The translations under genes were made by a program, and so were the position numbers. Positions 45,118 to 53,811 of a DNA stretch of 64,000 bases are shown here, piece by piece (position 1 is the stretch's first letter; every line of letters starts with the position of its first letter). Below the pieces are notes generated by a model. It did no database searches. It worked only from the letters and a program-made list of their open reading frames with translations, and had not been told where the DNA came from. Location: NCBI RefSeq assembly GCF_016522075.1, contig NZ_JAEHFW010000001.1, positions 1,674,001-1,738,000 of the forward strand, read 5' to 3'. This stretch comes from Mucilaginibacter segetis (lineage in GTDB: Bacteria > Bacteroidota > Bacteroidia > Sphingobacteriales > Sphingobacteriaceae).

Positions 45118-47016
45118 ATGCAAACCGGAGAAAACGAACAAGCCCTCAGAAAGATCATCGACTTTACCCGCTTCCTCAGCATCGCCATACTGCTCATCCA
45201 TTTTTACCTGAGCTGCTACAACACTTTTCAGCAAATGCACCTGACGCACCCGATCATTGACCATATCCTATGGCCCTTATCCAAAATGCCGGTTTTCAAA
45301 ACAGCGCTGATGGCCAAACTCAATGCCTTGGGGCTTTTGATCGTTTCGCTGATCGGTTCCAAAGGCAAGCGCGATGAAAATATCAGGGCTAAAACCATCG
45401 TGACTTATTGCCTGAGCGGACTGCTCATTTATTTCTTCAGCAGCTACCTGTCCGGCTGGTTATATATCTGGGCGACCGCTATCGGCTATTTATTATTTAT
45501 GACGGGCGGCGGTTTACTGTTCCGTATGCTGAAACTGAAATTGGGCGGGGATATTTTTAATAAAGAGAACGAAACCTTCCCGCAGGAAGAACGGCTGCTG
45601 GAAAATGAATACTCCGTTAATCTGCCGGCGAAATACCAGCTGAAAGGGAAGGAGCGGAACAGCTGGGTCAATATCATTAACCCGTTCAGGGGTACGCTGG
45701 TCGGCGGCAGTCCGGGGGCCGGTAAGTCCTATTTCGTGATCCGGCATATCATCACCCAGCATATCGCCAAAGGATTCGCCATGCTCCTGTATGATTTCAA
45801 ATATGATGACTTGTCCAGGATCGCTTACAATGCGCTCCGGCAACACGGCGGCCGCTCATTTTATGTGATCAATTTTGAAAACATCATGCACCGCAGCAAC
45901 CCGCTGGAACCGGAAACCATGCTGGATATCACCGACGCGATTGAATCGGCGCGGACCATCATGCTGGGCCTGAACCGGGAATGGATCAAAAAGCAGGGCG
46001 ACTTCTTTGTCGAGTCGCCGATCAACTTTGTCACGGCGCTGATCTGGTTCCTGAAAAAATATGAGGGTGGCAAGTATTGTACCCTGCCGCATGTGATCGA
46101 ACTGTCGCTGGTGGATTATCAGGACCTGTTCGCTGTGCTGACCAGCGAGCCCGAAATCGAGGTGCTCATTAATCCTTTTATTTCGGCCTGGAAGAATGAG
46201 GCTTATGAACAGTTAGAGGGACAGATTGCCAGCGCTAAAATATCTTTGGCCCGCCTAAGTTCACCGCAATTATATTATGTATTGAGCGGGAATGATTTTT
46301 CGCTCGACATCAATAACCCCGACGATCCCAAAGTCGTGTGCCTGGCGAATAACCCGCAGAAGTCACAGGTCTACGGCGCCGTACTATCCCTTTATGTGAA
46401 CCGGATCAACAAACTGGTCAACCGGAAAAACCAGCAGAAATGCAGCTTAATTTTTGACGAGTTCCCGACCATTTATTTCAATGGCATCGATAACCTGATC
46501 GCTACCGCGCGCTCCAATAAAGTGGCCGTCACCCTGGCCGTACAAGATTATAGTCAGTTAAAGAAAGATTACGGCCGGGAGCAGGCGGAGGTCATCATGA
46601 ACATCGTCGGCAACGTGATCTGCGGGCAGGTAACCGGCGATACGGCCAAACAACTCTCCGAACGATTCGGCAAAATCAACCAGCTCAAGGAAAGCGTATC
46701 CATTAACGCGATGGACACTTCCGTCAGCAAATCCACCCAACTGGATTACGCCATACCTGCCTCCAGGATCGCCACCCTGTCCTCCGGCGAATTTGTCGGC
46801 CTGGTCGCTGATGACCCCACAAATAAAATCGACCTGAAAATATTCCATAACGAAATACAGAATGACCACACCGCCATTGCCCGCGAAGAAGCCCGCTACC
46901 AGGAAATTCCGGCCGTGCGTAAAATCAGTACCGCAGCGATCAACGGCAATTACCAACGGCTCAAAGCCGACATCAGTCAACTGGTCGAAACATTCACCAA
47001 AACTACCACGCCGTGA
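45118..47016 (+). CDS. Type IV coupling protein (VirD4/TraG-like ATPase)
   Basis: This 632-residue protein has membrane segments at about 20-130, then Walker A GGSPGAGKSYFVI (near residue 200) and Walker B CSLIFDEFPTIYFNG (near 445). It links the relaxase-DNA complex to a type IV secretion channel. The mobilization operon ends with this gene. No TraA-TraQ type mating-pair-formation genes are seen in this window, so the element may be mobilizable by a helper or have those genes further right. Confidence 0.93.
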   Translation: MQTGENEQALRKIIDFTRFLSIAILLIHFYLSCYNTFQQMHLTHPIIDHILWPLSKMPVFKTALMAKLNALGLLIVSLIGSKGKRDENIRAKTIVTYCLSGLLIYFFSSYLSGWLYIWATAIGYLLFMTGGGLLFRMLKLKLGGDIFNKENETFPQEERLLENEYSVNLPAKYQLKGKERNSWVNIINPFRGTLVGGSPGAGKSYFVIRHIITQHIAKGFAMLLYDFKYDDLSRIAYNALRQHGGRSFYVINFENIMHRSNPLEPETMLDITDAIESARTIMLGLNREWIKKQGDFFVESPINFVTALIWFLKKYEGGKYCTLPHVIELSLVDYQDLFAVLTSEPEIEVLINPFISAWKNEAYEQLEGQIASAKISLARLSSPQLYYVLSGNDFSLDINNPDDPKVVCLANNPQKSQVYGAVLSLYVNRINKLVNRKNQQKCSLIFDEFPTIYFNGIDNLIATARSNKVAVTLAVQDYSQLKKDYGREQAEVIMNIVGNVICGQVTGDTAKQLSERFGKINQLKESVSINAMDTSVSKSTQLDYAIPASRIATLSSGEFVGLVADDPTNKIDLKIFHNEIQNDHTAIAREEARYQEIPAVRKISTAAINGNYQRLKADISQLVETFTKTTTP

Positions 47017-47037
47017 ACGTTCATATTTAGAATTAAA

Positions 47038-47079
47038 TTGTATTTATTGATACATCAATTATATTTGTATCAATAAATA
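47038..47079 (+). promoter_or_regulatory. MarR promoter and operator palindrome
   Basis: TTG (47038-47040), 19 bases, TATATTTG (47060-47067) gives a full promoter. A perfect 13-base inverted repeat, TATTTATTGATAC (47041-47053) and GTATCAATAAATA (47067-47079), spaced by 13 bases, covers the region between and behind these boxes. The ATG is 6 bases after it. Such a site is what a dimeric MarR would bind to repress itself. Confidence 0.8.
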
Positions 47080-47084
47080 ACACT

Positions 47085-47537
47085 ATGGAGAAGCTGGATA
47101 ATGTAATTTTCTATAATTTAGAGAAGGCCGTCAAATCGTACCGGCAGTTCGCCCAGGCGAATTGCCTGAAGGCTGGTGTGGAGATCACTATTGACCAGTG
47201 GCTGGTGCTGAAGACGATCGGGGAATATCCCGACATCACCCAGCATCAACTGGCCGGACGGATCTTTAAGGATGTGGCGTCGGTGACGCGGATGATCGAA
47301 CTGCTGGTGACGAAAGATCTATTGTTCCGAAAAAGCCACGCGGAAGACCGCCGGCGTTTTACGCTGACGCTGTCGGACAAAGGCCGGAAAGTGCTGGAGT
47401 TGATGCGGCCAATTTCTCTGAGCAATCGTCGTCAGGCCCTCGAGGGGGTGACCGAAACAGAACTGCAGACCGTACAACAGGTCCTGCAAAAAATCCTCCA
47501 TAATGTCAGTAAAGAAGTAGATGAAAAAACTGTTTAA
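47085..47537 (+). CDS. MarR-family transcriptional regulator
   Basis: This 150-residue winged-helix regulator has helix ANCLKAGVEITIDQWLVLKT, then HQLAGRIFKDVASVTRMIEL (recognition helix) and the wing RKSHAEDRRRFTLTLSDKGR. The D-R-R motif is conserved in the family. It lies directly behind a palindromic operator and overlaps the next gene by 17 bases, so MarR and the S41 protease are probably one unit. The ligand is unknown. Confidence 0.92.
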   Translation: MEKLDNVIFYNLEKAVKSYRQFAQANCLKAGVEITIDQWLVLKTIGEYPDITQHQLAGRIFKDVASVTRMIELLVTKDLLFRKSHAEDRRRFTLTLSDKGRKVLELMRPISLSNRRQALEGVTETELQTVQQVLQKILHNVSKEVDEKTV

Positions 47538-49302
47538 GATAATCTTATGCCTGCTGTTGTCCGGCTGGTTGGGTGGCCATACTGCCTTCTCACAAGCTGT
47601 AGAACAAGAAGACGCCTGCCTGCTGTATTTTAAGGCCTGGAACTTTTTGAAGTATACCCATCCGTTGATGACAACGGGTAGTGTTAATGCCGATTCGCTG
47701 TTTTTGTCCGCATTGCCGAAAGTAATAGCAGTCACAGACCGGCAAGGACTGAATGCGGAATTGACGCAATTGCTCGAGCACTTTCCTATTCCGGCTGGTC
47801 GGGCGGCTGACACTACGGAGAATGGGCAGCTTTTAACCAGGAATCTTGATCTCAGCTGGTTTCGCAAGAGCCGGCTGGTCAGCCCGGTGAACCGGTCAAC
47901 GCTGGAAGCGCACTGGCAGCGTCGCTATACCGGAAAATCGAGCTATTACCTGCCCGGCTTAAGTTATGAGGCCGAAATCCCGCATGAGCCAGCCTATTCT
48001 TTCCCCAAAAACGAAAATGTACCCCTGGCTTACCGCCTGCTGGCATTGGCCAAACTACAGGGCGTTGTGGATTACGTCTATCCCCACAAATACCTGATGG
48101 CCGCCAATTTTGACCAGGCGTTAAAAAAGGCGGTTCCCCGGATGCTGTCGGCGGACGGCCGCTGGCAATACGAAGAAATTTTGCTGAAACTCACCGCCCT
48201 GTTACAGGATACCCATAGCTTCGGCCTTTACAAACAGTTGCAGTTCAGGAAGGCGATTTTTAAGAATGGGTATTATCCGCCCTTTACCTATCATGTTTTT
48301 GAGGATAATATCCTGGTGACGGGGGAGATCATCCCGGAGCGCTGCACCGCTGCAGGTATCCGGAAGGGTGATGAGATTACGGCCATCAACGGCGAACCGG
48401 TGAAGCGGGTGATTAACCGTTTGGCCGGACTGCTTTCGGCGTCCAACCGTCCGGCGCTGGTGCACCGCCTGTCTGATTATGCGCAGAATTTAGTATGGGG
48501 TGCCGATTCGGGCAGCTTTCAATTGCAGGTACGGCGCGGCAGGCAAATCCTGCTTTGTCCTGCTACTTTTTCGGGGTTGGGGCAGCCGGAAGATCTCGCG
48601 CGCATCAGCCGGTACCTTTCAACCGCAGCGCCGAAGAAGTCGGACAGCGACGGGTTGATCCTTTTAAGCGACAGTATCGCTTACTTTAAAATCAGCGATA
48701 CCTATCGTCTGATCGCCAAAACACCGGACGAAGCCATTGACCACCATATGGATTCCCTGCTGACCACAGCCGGGAAAATGCCAGGCATCATCTTTGATAT
48801 GCGCGGTTATCCCGACTGGGGCGGCTTTGTGTATACGTATATTTTTAAGCATTTTGGCGCCGTACCCCATTTTTATGCCCGCTATTTCGAGCTGAATAAA
48901 CAGCAGGTAGGTACGTATCGCTTAAAAAGAGATACCGCCACCTACTATCCGCCGGGCCTGCCGGTAGATCAGGCGCCCTACCCGGGAAAGGTGGTGATTA
49001 TTGTGAACAGTGAAACCCTCAGCCAGAGCGAATGGAACACGATGAACCTGCAGGCGATCTTCCCGCAGGCCATTACCATCGGTGAACAAAGCGCAGGAGC
49101 TGACGGTGACATCAAACAGTTGCACCTGCCGGGTGGCTACACTTTCGATTTTACCGGTAATGCCATCATTTACAACAATGGGCGGGAAGCGCAGCAAAAT
49201 GGTGTACGGATCGAGCAGCGGGTGCCCCAAACGCGGCAAAGCCTGTTGTCCGGAAGCGATATCCAGCTGGACACGGCGATTAAACTGATCCGGCAACCTT
49301 AA
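47521..49302 (+). CDS. S41-family peptidase with PDZ domain, exported
   Basis: This 593-residue protein has a signal peptide (LFKIILCLLLSGWLGGHTAFS). A PDZ-like part is at about 265-300 (ERCTAAGIRKGDEITAINGE). The C-terminal tail-protease domain has IIFDMRGYPDWG and the serine region IVNSETLSQSEWNTM, followed by GEQSAGADGDIKQL. The Ser in S-E-T-L-S-Q-S is the likely nucleophile. S41 proteases cut unfolded or tail regions of periplasmic proteins. It overlaps MarR and is 10 bases before the next gene. Confidence 0.9.
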   Translation: MKKLFKIILCLLLSGWLGGHTAFSQAVEQEDACLLYFKAWNFLKYTHPLMTTGSVNADSLFLSALPKVIAVTDRQGLNAELTQLLEHFPIPAGRAADTTENGQLLTRNLDLSWFRKSRLVSPVNRSTLEAHWQRRYTGKSSYYLPGLSYEAEIPHEPAYSFPKNENVPLAYRLLALAKLQGVVDYVYPHKYLMAANFDQALKKAVPRMLSADGRWQYEEILLKLTALLQDTHSFGLYKQLQFRKAIFKNGYYPPFTYHVFEDNILVTGEIIPERCTAAGIRKGDEITAINGEPVKRVINRLAGLLSASNRPALVHRLSDYAQNLVWGADSGSFQLQVRRGRQILLCPATFSGLGQPEDLARISRYLSTAAPKKSDSDGLILLSDSIAYFKISDTYRLIAKTPDEAIDHHMDSLLTTAGKMPGIIFDMRGYPDWGGFVYTYIFKHFGAVPHFYARYFELNKQQVGTYRLKRDTATYYPPGLPVDQAPYPGKVVIIVNSETLSQSEWNTMNLQAIFPQAITIGEQSAGADGDIKQLHLPGGYTFDFTGNAIIYNNGREAQQNGVRIEQRVPQTRQSLLSGSDIQLDTAIKLIRQP

Positions 49303-49312
49303 CCCCAATAAG

Positions 49313-50632
49313 ATGAAAAAGATACTTTCAATTACCATCATCATAATTGGTGTCGTTTGGAAAATCGGCTATGCACAGGATGATCTGCCGCAAAGACTTG
49401 CCCGGTATATGCAGGCACAAGCGGACACCAACGGATTCAGCGGCACGGTCCTGGTCAGCCGGTATGATACCGTGCTGTTACAGCAGGCCTATGGCCTGGC
49501 CAACCGGGAATGGCATATGCCCTGTACAATTGACACCCGTTACAGTTTAGCCTCCGTCAGCAAGCAGTTCACCGCTGCTGCTATCCTGATCCTGGCACAG
49601 CAGCGCCGCCTTTCCACGGAAGACCGGCTCAGTAAGTTCTTTCCCGGGTTTCCGTCCGGTGATCAGATCACGGTGCAGCACTTACTTACCCATATGTCCG
49701 GCCTGCCCATGGACTTTGATACGCTCTACCTGAACCGAGCTGACCTGACACCAAAGATGGTGATGGATTACCTGGCCCGGCCAAAGCTGCTGTTCGCTCC
49801 GGGTACCGGCACGGCCTACAGCAATACGGGCTATTACCTGCTGGCACGGATCATCGAAAAGGTATCCGGTCAGTCCTATGGCGCTTTCCTGAAGGCTGCG
49901 ATCTTTGATAAACTAAAAATGACCCATTCCGGGGTCATCAGTAATGACAGCATCATCCCCAAACTCGCCGACCGCTATGTGCGCACGGATAAGGGCTTTG
50001 CCCGCAACCCCTACATCAACTGGGCTTTTAATATCGGCCATGACGGGATTTATTCCACGGTGGGCGACCTGGCGAAGTGGGACCGTGCGCTGTACGATAC
50101 CGTCCTGCTCAGTCAGGAAATTAAACAAAAAATGTTTACGTCCTACAACGACGAACATTTTGGTTACGGTTTTGTCATCGATCCTTTTTACAACCAGAGC
50201 CACCAGCTGATCGCCCATGACGGCGGTTTCTTCGGGGCAATGACCTCCGTCAACCGTTTTACGAAAGACCGGCTCTTTATCACGGTCTTGTCCAATAACC
50301 AATCCTCTTCCTACCTGATCGCTTATGCGCTGGCAGCAATCTGTTTCGGTAAATCCGTTGATCTGCCGTACCATCATCATGCCGTGACCGGGAATTCGGC
50401 CCTGTATCCAAAGTTTGCCGGAAAATATGGCAATATCGAAATCATCATCAGCCAAGGCAAGTTGTATTACAACAGCACAGACCTGCCTTTGGTGCCCGAA
50501 TCGGACAGGAAGTTTTACCGCTCGGATGATCCGGAAAGAACCGTTGAATTTATCAAAGACGGTGCAGGTCATTACCGCAGCCTTTGGTTATCGAAAGCCG
50601 GCGTGAAAGAACTAATTCAAAGAGTACCCTAA
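49313..50632 (+). CDS. Beta-lactamase-like serine hydrolase (class C/DD-peptidase family)
   Basis: This 439-residue exported enzyme has a signal peptide (ILSITIIIIGVVWKIGYA). The nucleophile is Ser81 in SVSK (S-x-x-K, Lys84), the second motif is YSNTGYY, and the third is HDGGFFG. Such proteins include class C beta-lactamases, D-amino-acid and peptide hydrolases and esterases. The neighbouring peptidases suggest a peptide substrate. Resistance to beta-lactams is not implied. C-terminal 100 residues form an extra beta domain. Confidence 0.88.
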   Translation: MKKILSITIIIIGVVWKIGYAQDDLPQRLARYMQAQADTNGFSGTVLVSRYDTVLLQQAYGLANREWHMPCTIDTRYSLASVSKQFTAAAILILAQQRRLSTEDRLSKFFPGFPSGDQITVQHLLTHMSGLPMDFDTLYLNRADLTPKMVMDYLARPKLLFAPGTGTAYSNTGYYLLARIIEKVSGQSYGAFLKAAIFDKLKMTHSGVISNDSIIPKLADRYVRTDKGFARNPYINWAFNIGHDGIYSTVGDLAKWDRALYDTVLLSQEIKQKMFTSYNDEHFGYGFVIDPFYNQSHQLIAHDGGFFGAMTSVNRFTKDRLFITVLSNNQSSSYLIAYALAAICFGKSVDLPYHHHAVTGNSALYPKFAGKYGNIEIIISQGKLYYNSTDLPLVPESDRKFYRSDDPERTVEFIKDGAGHYRSLWLSKAGVKELIQRVP

Positions 50633-50746
50633 GAATCGGTTAAGGATAAGTTAATTCATTATTAAATAATCTGCCAGGCGCCGTTTACTGTAGCGTTCTC
50701 CATGCCCGCTGCGTTTAGGACTATATAAACACAAACTTAACCGACC

Positions 50747-51256
50747 ATGAAAAAACTCCTTTTCCTGATGATCCCGGTGCTGCTGATGGGCTGCACCAAG
50801 AAAAACGAACCCGCGCAAACCTTAGACGACAGCAACCTGACCGAATGCCCTTCAGGCAACTGTAACTTCCTGTTCACTGAGCAGGCCGACCTGCAGGAAA
50901 ACAAGACCTTCATGACCGGCGCCTACCGGCTGTTTTGGGCCAGCCAGCAACAAGACGGCGTCACCACAACCGTCTATGTCAAAGCGCCCATGGGCGGTGA
51001 TACTTTTTCGCTGGACAAAGCTGCGATCCTTTCCGGCAAAGTGGTCTTCGAGCGTAATTGCCCCGCTTGCTTTTCGATCCCCTTCCAGCTAGTAGACGGT
51101 TATGTGAAAGGCAGGAACGCCAGCCCGGAAAAGCCGGCAGATCAAACCCGCTGGCTCGTAGAAACCAAACTCTATTTGCAGGCGGTAAATAATGCGCAAC
51201 TAAAAGATACGATTTACCTTAAGCAATATTTTCGTCCAAACTTTGCGGCCAACTAA
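50747..51256 (+). CDS. Lipoprotein of unknown function
   Basis: This 169-residue protein has a lipobox (LLMGC, Cys16). The mature part has two Cys pairs (CPSGNC and CPAC) and beta-like sequence ending in LKDTIYLKQYFRPNF. Its family is not recognised. The stop is 8 bases from the stop of the convergent response-regulator gene. A 114-base gap on the left separates it from the hydrolase, so it may have its own promoter. Confidence 0.75.
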   Translation: MKKLLFLMIPVLLMGCTKKNEPAQTLDDSNLTECPSGNCNFLFTEQADLQENKTFMTGAYRLFWASQQQDGVTTTVYVKAPMGGDTFSLDKAAILSGKVVFERNCPACFSIPFQLVDGYVKGRNASPEKPADQTRWLVETKLYLQAVNNAQLKDTIYLKQYFRPNFAAN

Positions 51257-51264
51257 CGTAGGAT

Positions 51265-51966
51265 CTACCGTTGTAATCTCAGCCGTTCAAAAAGACTGTC
51301 CCGATAATTGCTGCCGATGGGTATTTCCGTTTCGCTGATCTCGATCATATTGCCTTTGATGGCTTTGATCTTATTAATGTTGATCATAAAAGAACGGTGC
51401 ACCCGCATAAACTGATCCGACGGCAGCAGGTCCTCCAGCAATTTCAGGTGCATGCCCACAAGCAAACGCAGACCGCCGCTGAGGTATAGGGAACAAAAAT
51501 CACGTTCGGCCTGAATATAGACCAGTTCGTCGAAATCGACTTTGACCAGGCGGGTGTCCTGCCGGACGAAAATAGCCGTCGGCCTTTCCTGAGGCAACGC
51601 CGGCCCGCTTGGTTTTTGCTGAAGTTTCTGGATAGCCTGGCAGAACCGGTCAAACGTGATGGGTTTTAACAGGTAATCCACCGCATTCAGCTCAAAGCCT
51701 TCCACGGCATGTTCCGCATAAGCAGTGGTGAATACCACCAGCGGCGGTTTTTGCAGGGAGCGTAAGAAGGTAGTACCGGTGATGACCGGCATCTGGATGT
51801 CCAGAAAGACCACATCAACCGGGTACCTGTGCAAAGCCTCATAGGCTTCGGTGGCGTTTTTGCATTCACCCACCAGGACAAGTTCCGGCATTCGCCCGAT
51901 ATAAGTCCTTAAAATATCGCGGGCAATTGGTTCATCATCTATGATCAGACAATTGATATTTTTCAT
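51265..51966 (-). CDS. LytTR-family response regulator
   Basis: This 233-residue protein has a receiver domain with the phospho-acceptor Asp56 (DVVFLDIQMP), the acidic pair in IIDDEP, and TTAYAEHAVEGFELNAVDYL. The C-terminal LytTR domain (about 130-233) carries FMININKIKAIKG-like sequence. LytTR regulators bind direct repeats and often control peptide-, virulence- and bacteriocin-type operons. Its ATG overlaps the stop of the sensor kinase by 4 bases. Confidence 0.94.
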   Translation of the reverse strand: MKNINCLIIDDEPIARDILRTYIGRMPELVLVGECKNATEAYEALHRYPVDVVFLDIQMPVITGTTFLRSLQKPPLVVFTTAYAEHAVEGFELNAVDYLLKPITFDRFCQAIQKLQQKPSGPALPQERPTAIFVRQDTRLVKVDFDELVYIQAERDFCSLYLSGGLRLLVGMHLKLLEDLLPSDQFMRVHRSFMININKIKAIKGNMIEISETEIPIGSNYRDSLFERLRLQR

Positions 51967-53072
51967 AACAGGTCGATGCTTAAATGTACGCTGTATACGC
52001 TGTCCTGCAAACTGATTTCGTAACTATGGCGGCCGGGATAATACATTTCCAGCCGTTTCCGGAAGTTGGCCAGCCCGATACCGCGGCCGGATTCAGCTGT
52101 CCTGCCGGGTTCAACCGTATTGTCCAGTGTAAAACGCAGCCGTCCCTGCAATACGTCCAGAAAAAGGTCAATGTAAGCGCCCGGGCCATCCGAACAAAAC
52201 TTAAAGGCGTTTTCCAGCAACGGAACCAATAATAAAGGCGGCATGGTATAGTCTCCGGCATCGGTACTAATGGCCGTTTTTACCACCGTGTCGTTCAGTC
52301 GCACTTTTTCCAGTGCCGTATAGTCCTGCAACAACTTGATCTCTCTGTCCAACGGCAGGTAACTTTCATTCGTTTCGTAGAGCATATAACGCAATAGCCC
52401 CGACAAACGTGCGACCATCGCAGCGGAGCGAATAGTATCTTCCTGTATGATCAGACCGTAAATATTGTTCATGGTATTGAACAGGAAATGCGGGTTAACC
52501 TGGGACTTTAAAAAATTAAATTCCAGTTCGATATTTTGCTTGGCCAACTGCAAAGCATTAACCTGGCTGCGCCAGCTGTTAAGTGCCAGCTTGATACATA
52601 AAGGAATGCTGAGGGTAAGTAACAGCATAAAGGGCGTGCCCAGGCTGAGCAGGCGCTTTAACACGATGTTGATCATCCCTGATTGTAGTAAGCCATAATA
52701 ATCCACCTGATGCGCTTTAAGTATGACCAGGCAATTGGCGCAAGTCGAGAGGATCATTTGTTCAAAGCCGGCATCCAGTACCGTATAAACTATTATGGCC
52801 AGTATTATACCGGGTATGGCGATTCCCCATCGTCCCTTCCCGGCCCAATGCCACAGCGGGCCGGTCAGTAGGTAGTAAACCGCGGCGACCAGTGCTGTGC
52901 TGCACAGGTTAAGCAACATTACCTCGGTAACGGCAAAACCGGAATAGACATTAAAGGTAATGGCCGTTAAATACAGGCGCAGCGCAAATAGTACCAGCCA
53001 AAATAACAGATGGTATCCAATCCGTTCTTTAGGCCTGGGATTCAGCAGGTGTATGCGCTCGGTGATTTTCAT
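51963..53072 (-). CDS. LytS/YehU-like sensor histidine kinase
   Basis: This 369-residue membrane protein has about four membrane helices in residues 20-175 and no large extracellular domain. It then has the kinase domain: LKSQVNPHFLFNTMNNIYG (the phospho-acceptor His region), PPLLLVPLLENAFKF (ATP-lid N-box) and GRGIGLANFRKRLEMYY (G box). The kinase partner of the LytTR regulator behind it. It starts 44 bases inside the end of the CPBP gene, an unusually long overlap. Confidence 0.92.
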   Translation of the reverse strand: MKITERIHLLNPRPKERIGYHLLFWLVLFALRLYLTAITFNVYSGFAVTEVMLLNLCSTALVAAVYYLLTGPLWHWAGKGRWGIAIPGIILAIIVYTVLDAGFEQMILSTCANCLVILKAHQVDYYGLLQSGMINIVLKRLLSLGTPFMLLLTLSIPLCIKLALNSWRSQVNALQLAKQNIELEFNFLKSQVNPHFLFNTMNNIYGLIIQEDTIRSAAMVARLSGLLRYMLYETNESYLPLDREIKLLQDYTALEKVRLNDTVVKTAISTDAGDYTMPPLLLVPLLENAFKFCSDGPGAYIDLFLDVLQGRLRFTLDNTVEPGRTAESGRGIGLANFRKRLEMYYPGRHSYEISLQDSVYSVHLSIDLL

Positions 53073-53811
53073 GACGATAATAAAAGTAAATAATTATAGC
53101 GGCGATGCCAACAGCGACCCCATAAGCTGCATACCCCAAAAACTCCGCCTGTTCGGCATATCCTGGTTCCACTACGGCACGCCATAGTCCCGGCGTTCCT
53201 TTAAAACCGAACAACCATTGCCCGGCATTCCAGGCAAGGTGCAGCCCGAGCGGCAGCGCCAGGCCCCGGCTTTTTAAACTGGCCAAACCGAAAAGCAGCG
53301 CGCCGCTTCCGGCACCTACAAACGCGGTCAGCCAGCTCATGCCGGTTATTTTATGCTCCAGGGCAAACAGCACGAAGAGTACAGCCTGCGCAATCCATAG
53401 CCCGTATTGCTGGTCTAAGCGGCGAAGTGAATAACCGCGGAAAACCAGTTCTTCCCGGCAGGCGGCGGCCAGGTAAACCGAGAGTTGCAAGATGACCGGT
53501 CCCGCTGAGGGATGTACCCTTTCCAGGTGAAACTGACCGCTTGCCAGCAGAAAAACAGGTTGCAGACCGGCCATAAGCAGTCCGCCTGTAAGGCCGCAAC
53601 AAAACCGGACTACACTATGCTGTCCGAATGCTAAACCAACAGACGCAGGCGACAATCCCTCCCGGCGCAGGAAAAATAAGGACAATACATACGTACCCAA
53701 CGCTGCCAGTGTCATACTCAGTAACAGCGGTTTCAGCACATTGGCTAAGGCAAAGATGACCAGCGTGAGCAGGTAAAACAGTCCTATGCGGAGCACCAAA
53801 TTTTTTTTCAT
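53029..53811 (-). CDS. CPBP-family intramembrane metalloprotease 1
   Basis: This 260-residue membrane protein has the CPBP (Abi/CAAX) motifs CREELVFRGYSLRRL (E-E-x-x-x-R), FALEHKITG (F-x-x-x-H) and HLAWNAGQW (H-x-x-x-N). The family contains intramembrane glutamate proteases and bacteriocin immunity and maturation proteins. It overlaps the CPBP gene before it by 4 bases and the kinase after it by 44 bases, so four genes are one message. Confidence 0.9.
   Translation of the reverse strand: MKKNLVLRIGLFYLLTLVIFALANVLKPLLLSMTLAALGTYVLSLFFLRREGLSPASVGLAFGQHSVVRFCCGLTGGLLMAGLQPVFLLASGQFHLERVHPSAGPVILQLSVYLAAACREELVFRGYSLRRLDQQYGLWIAQAVLFVLFALEHKITGMSWLTAFVGAGSGALLFGLASLKSRGLALPLGLHLAWNAGQWLFGFKGTPGLWRAVVEPGYAEQAEFLGYAAYGVAVGIAAIIIYFYYRHENHRAHTPAESQA

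Noticed and set aside
49313..50632. Calling the serine hydrolase an antibiotic-resistance beta-lactamase
   Set aside because: Only the general S-x-x-K, Y-x-N and H-x-G pattern is present, shared with many esterases and peptidases; resistance is not supported.
50681..50715. Three CGTT repeats upstream of the lipoprotein at 50747 as LytTR boxes
   Set aside because: Spacing between copies is 12 and 18 bases, not the pattern of two 9-base repeats about 21 apart, and the flanks do not match the consensus.
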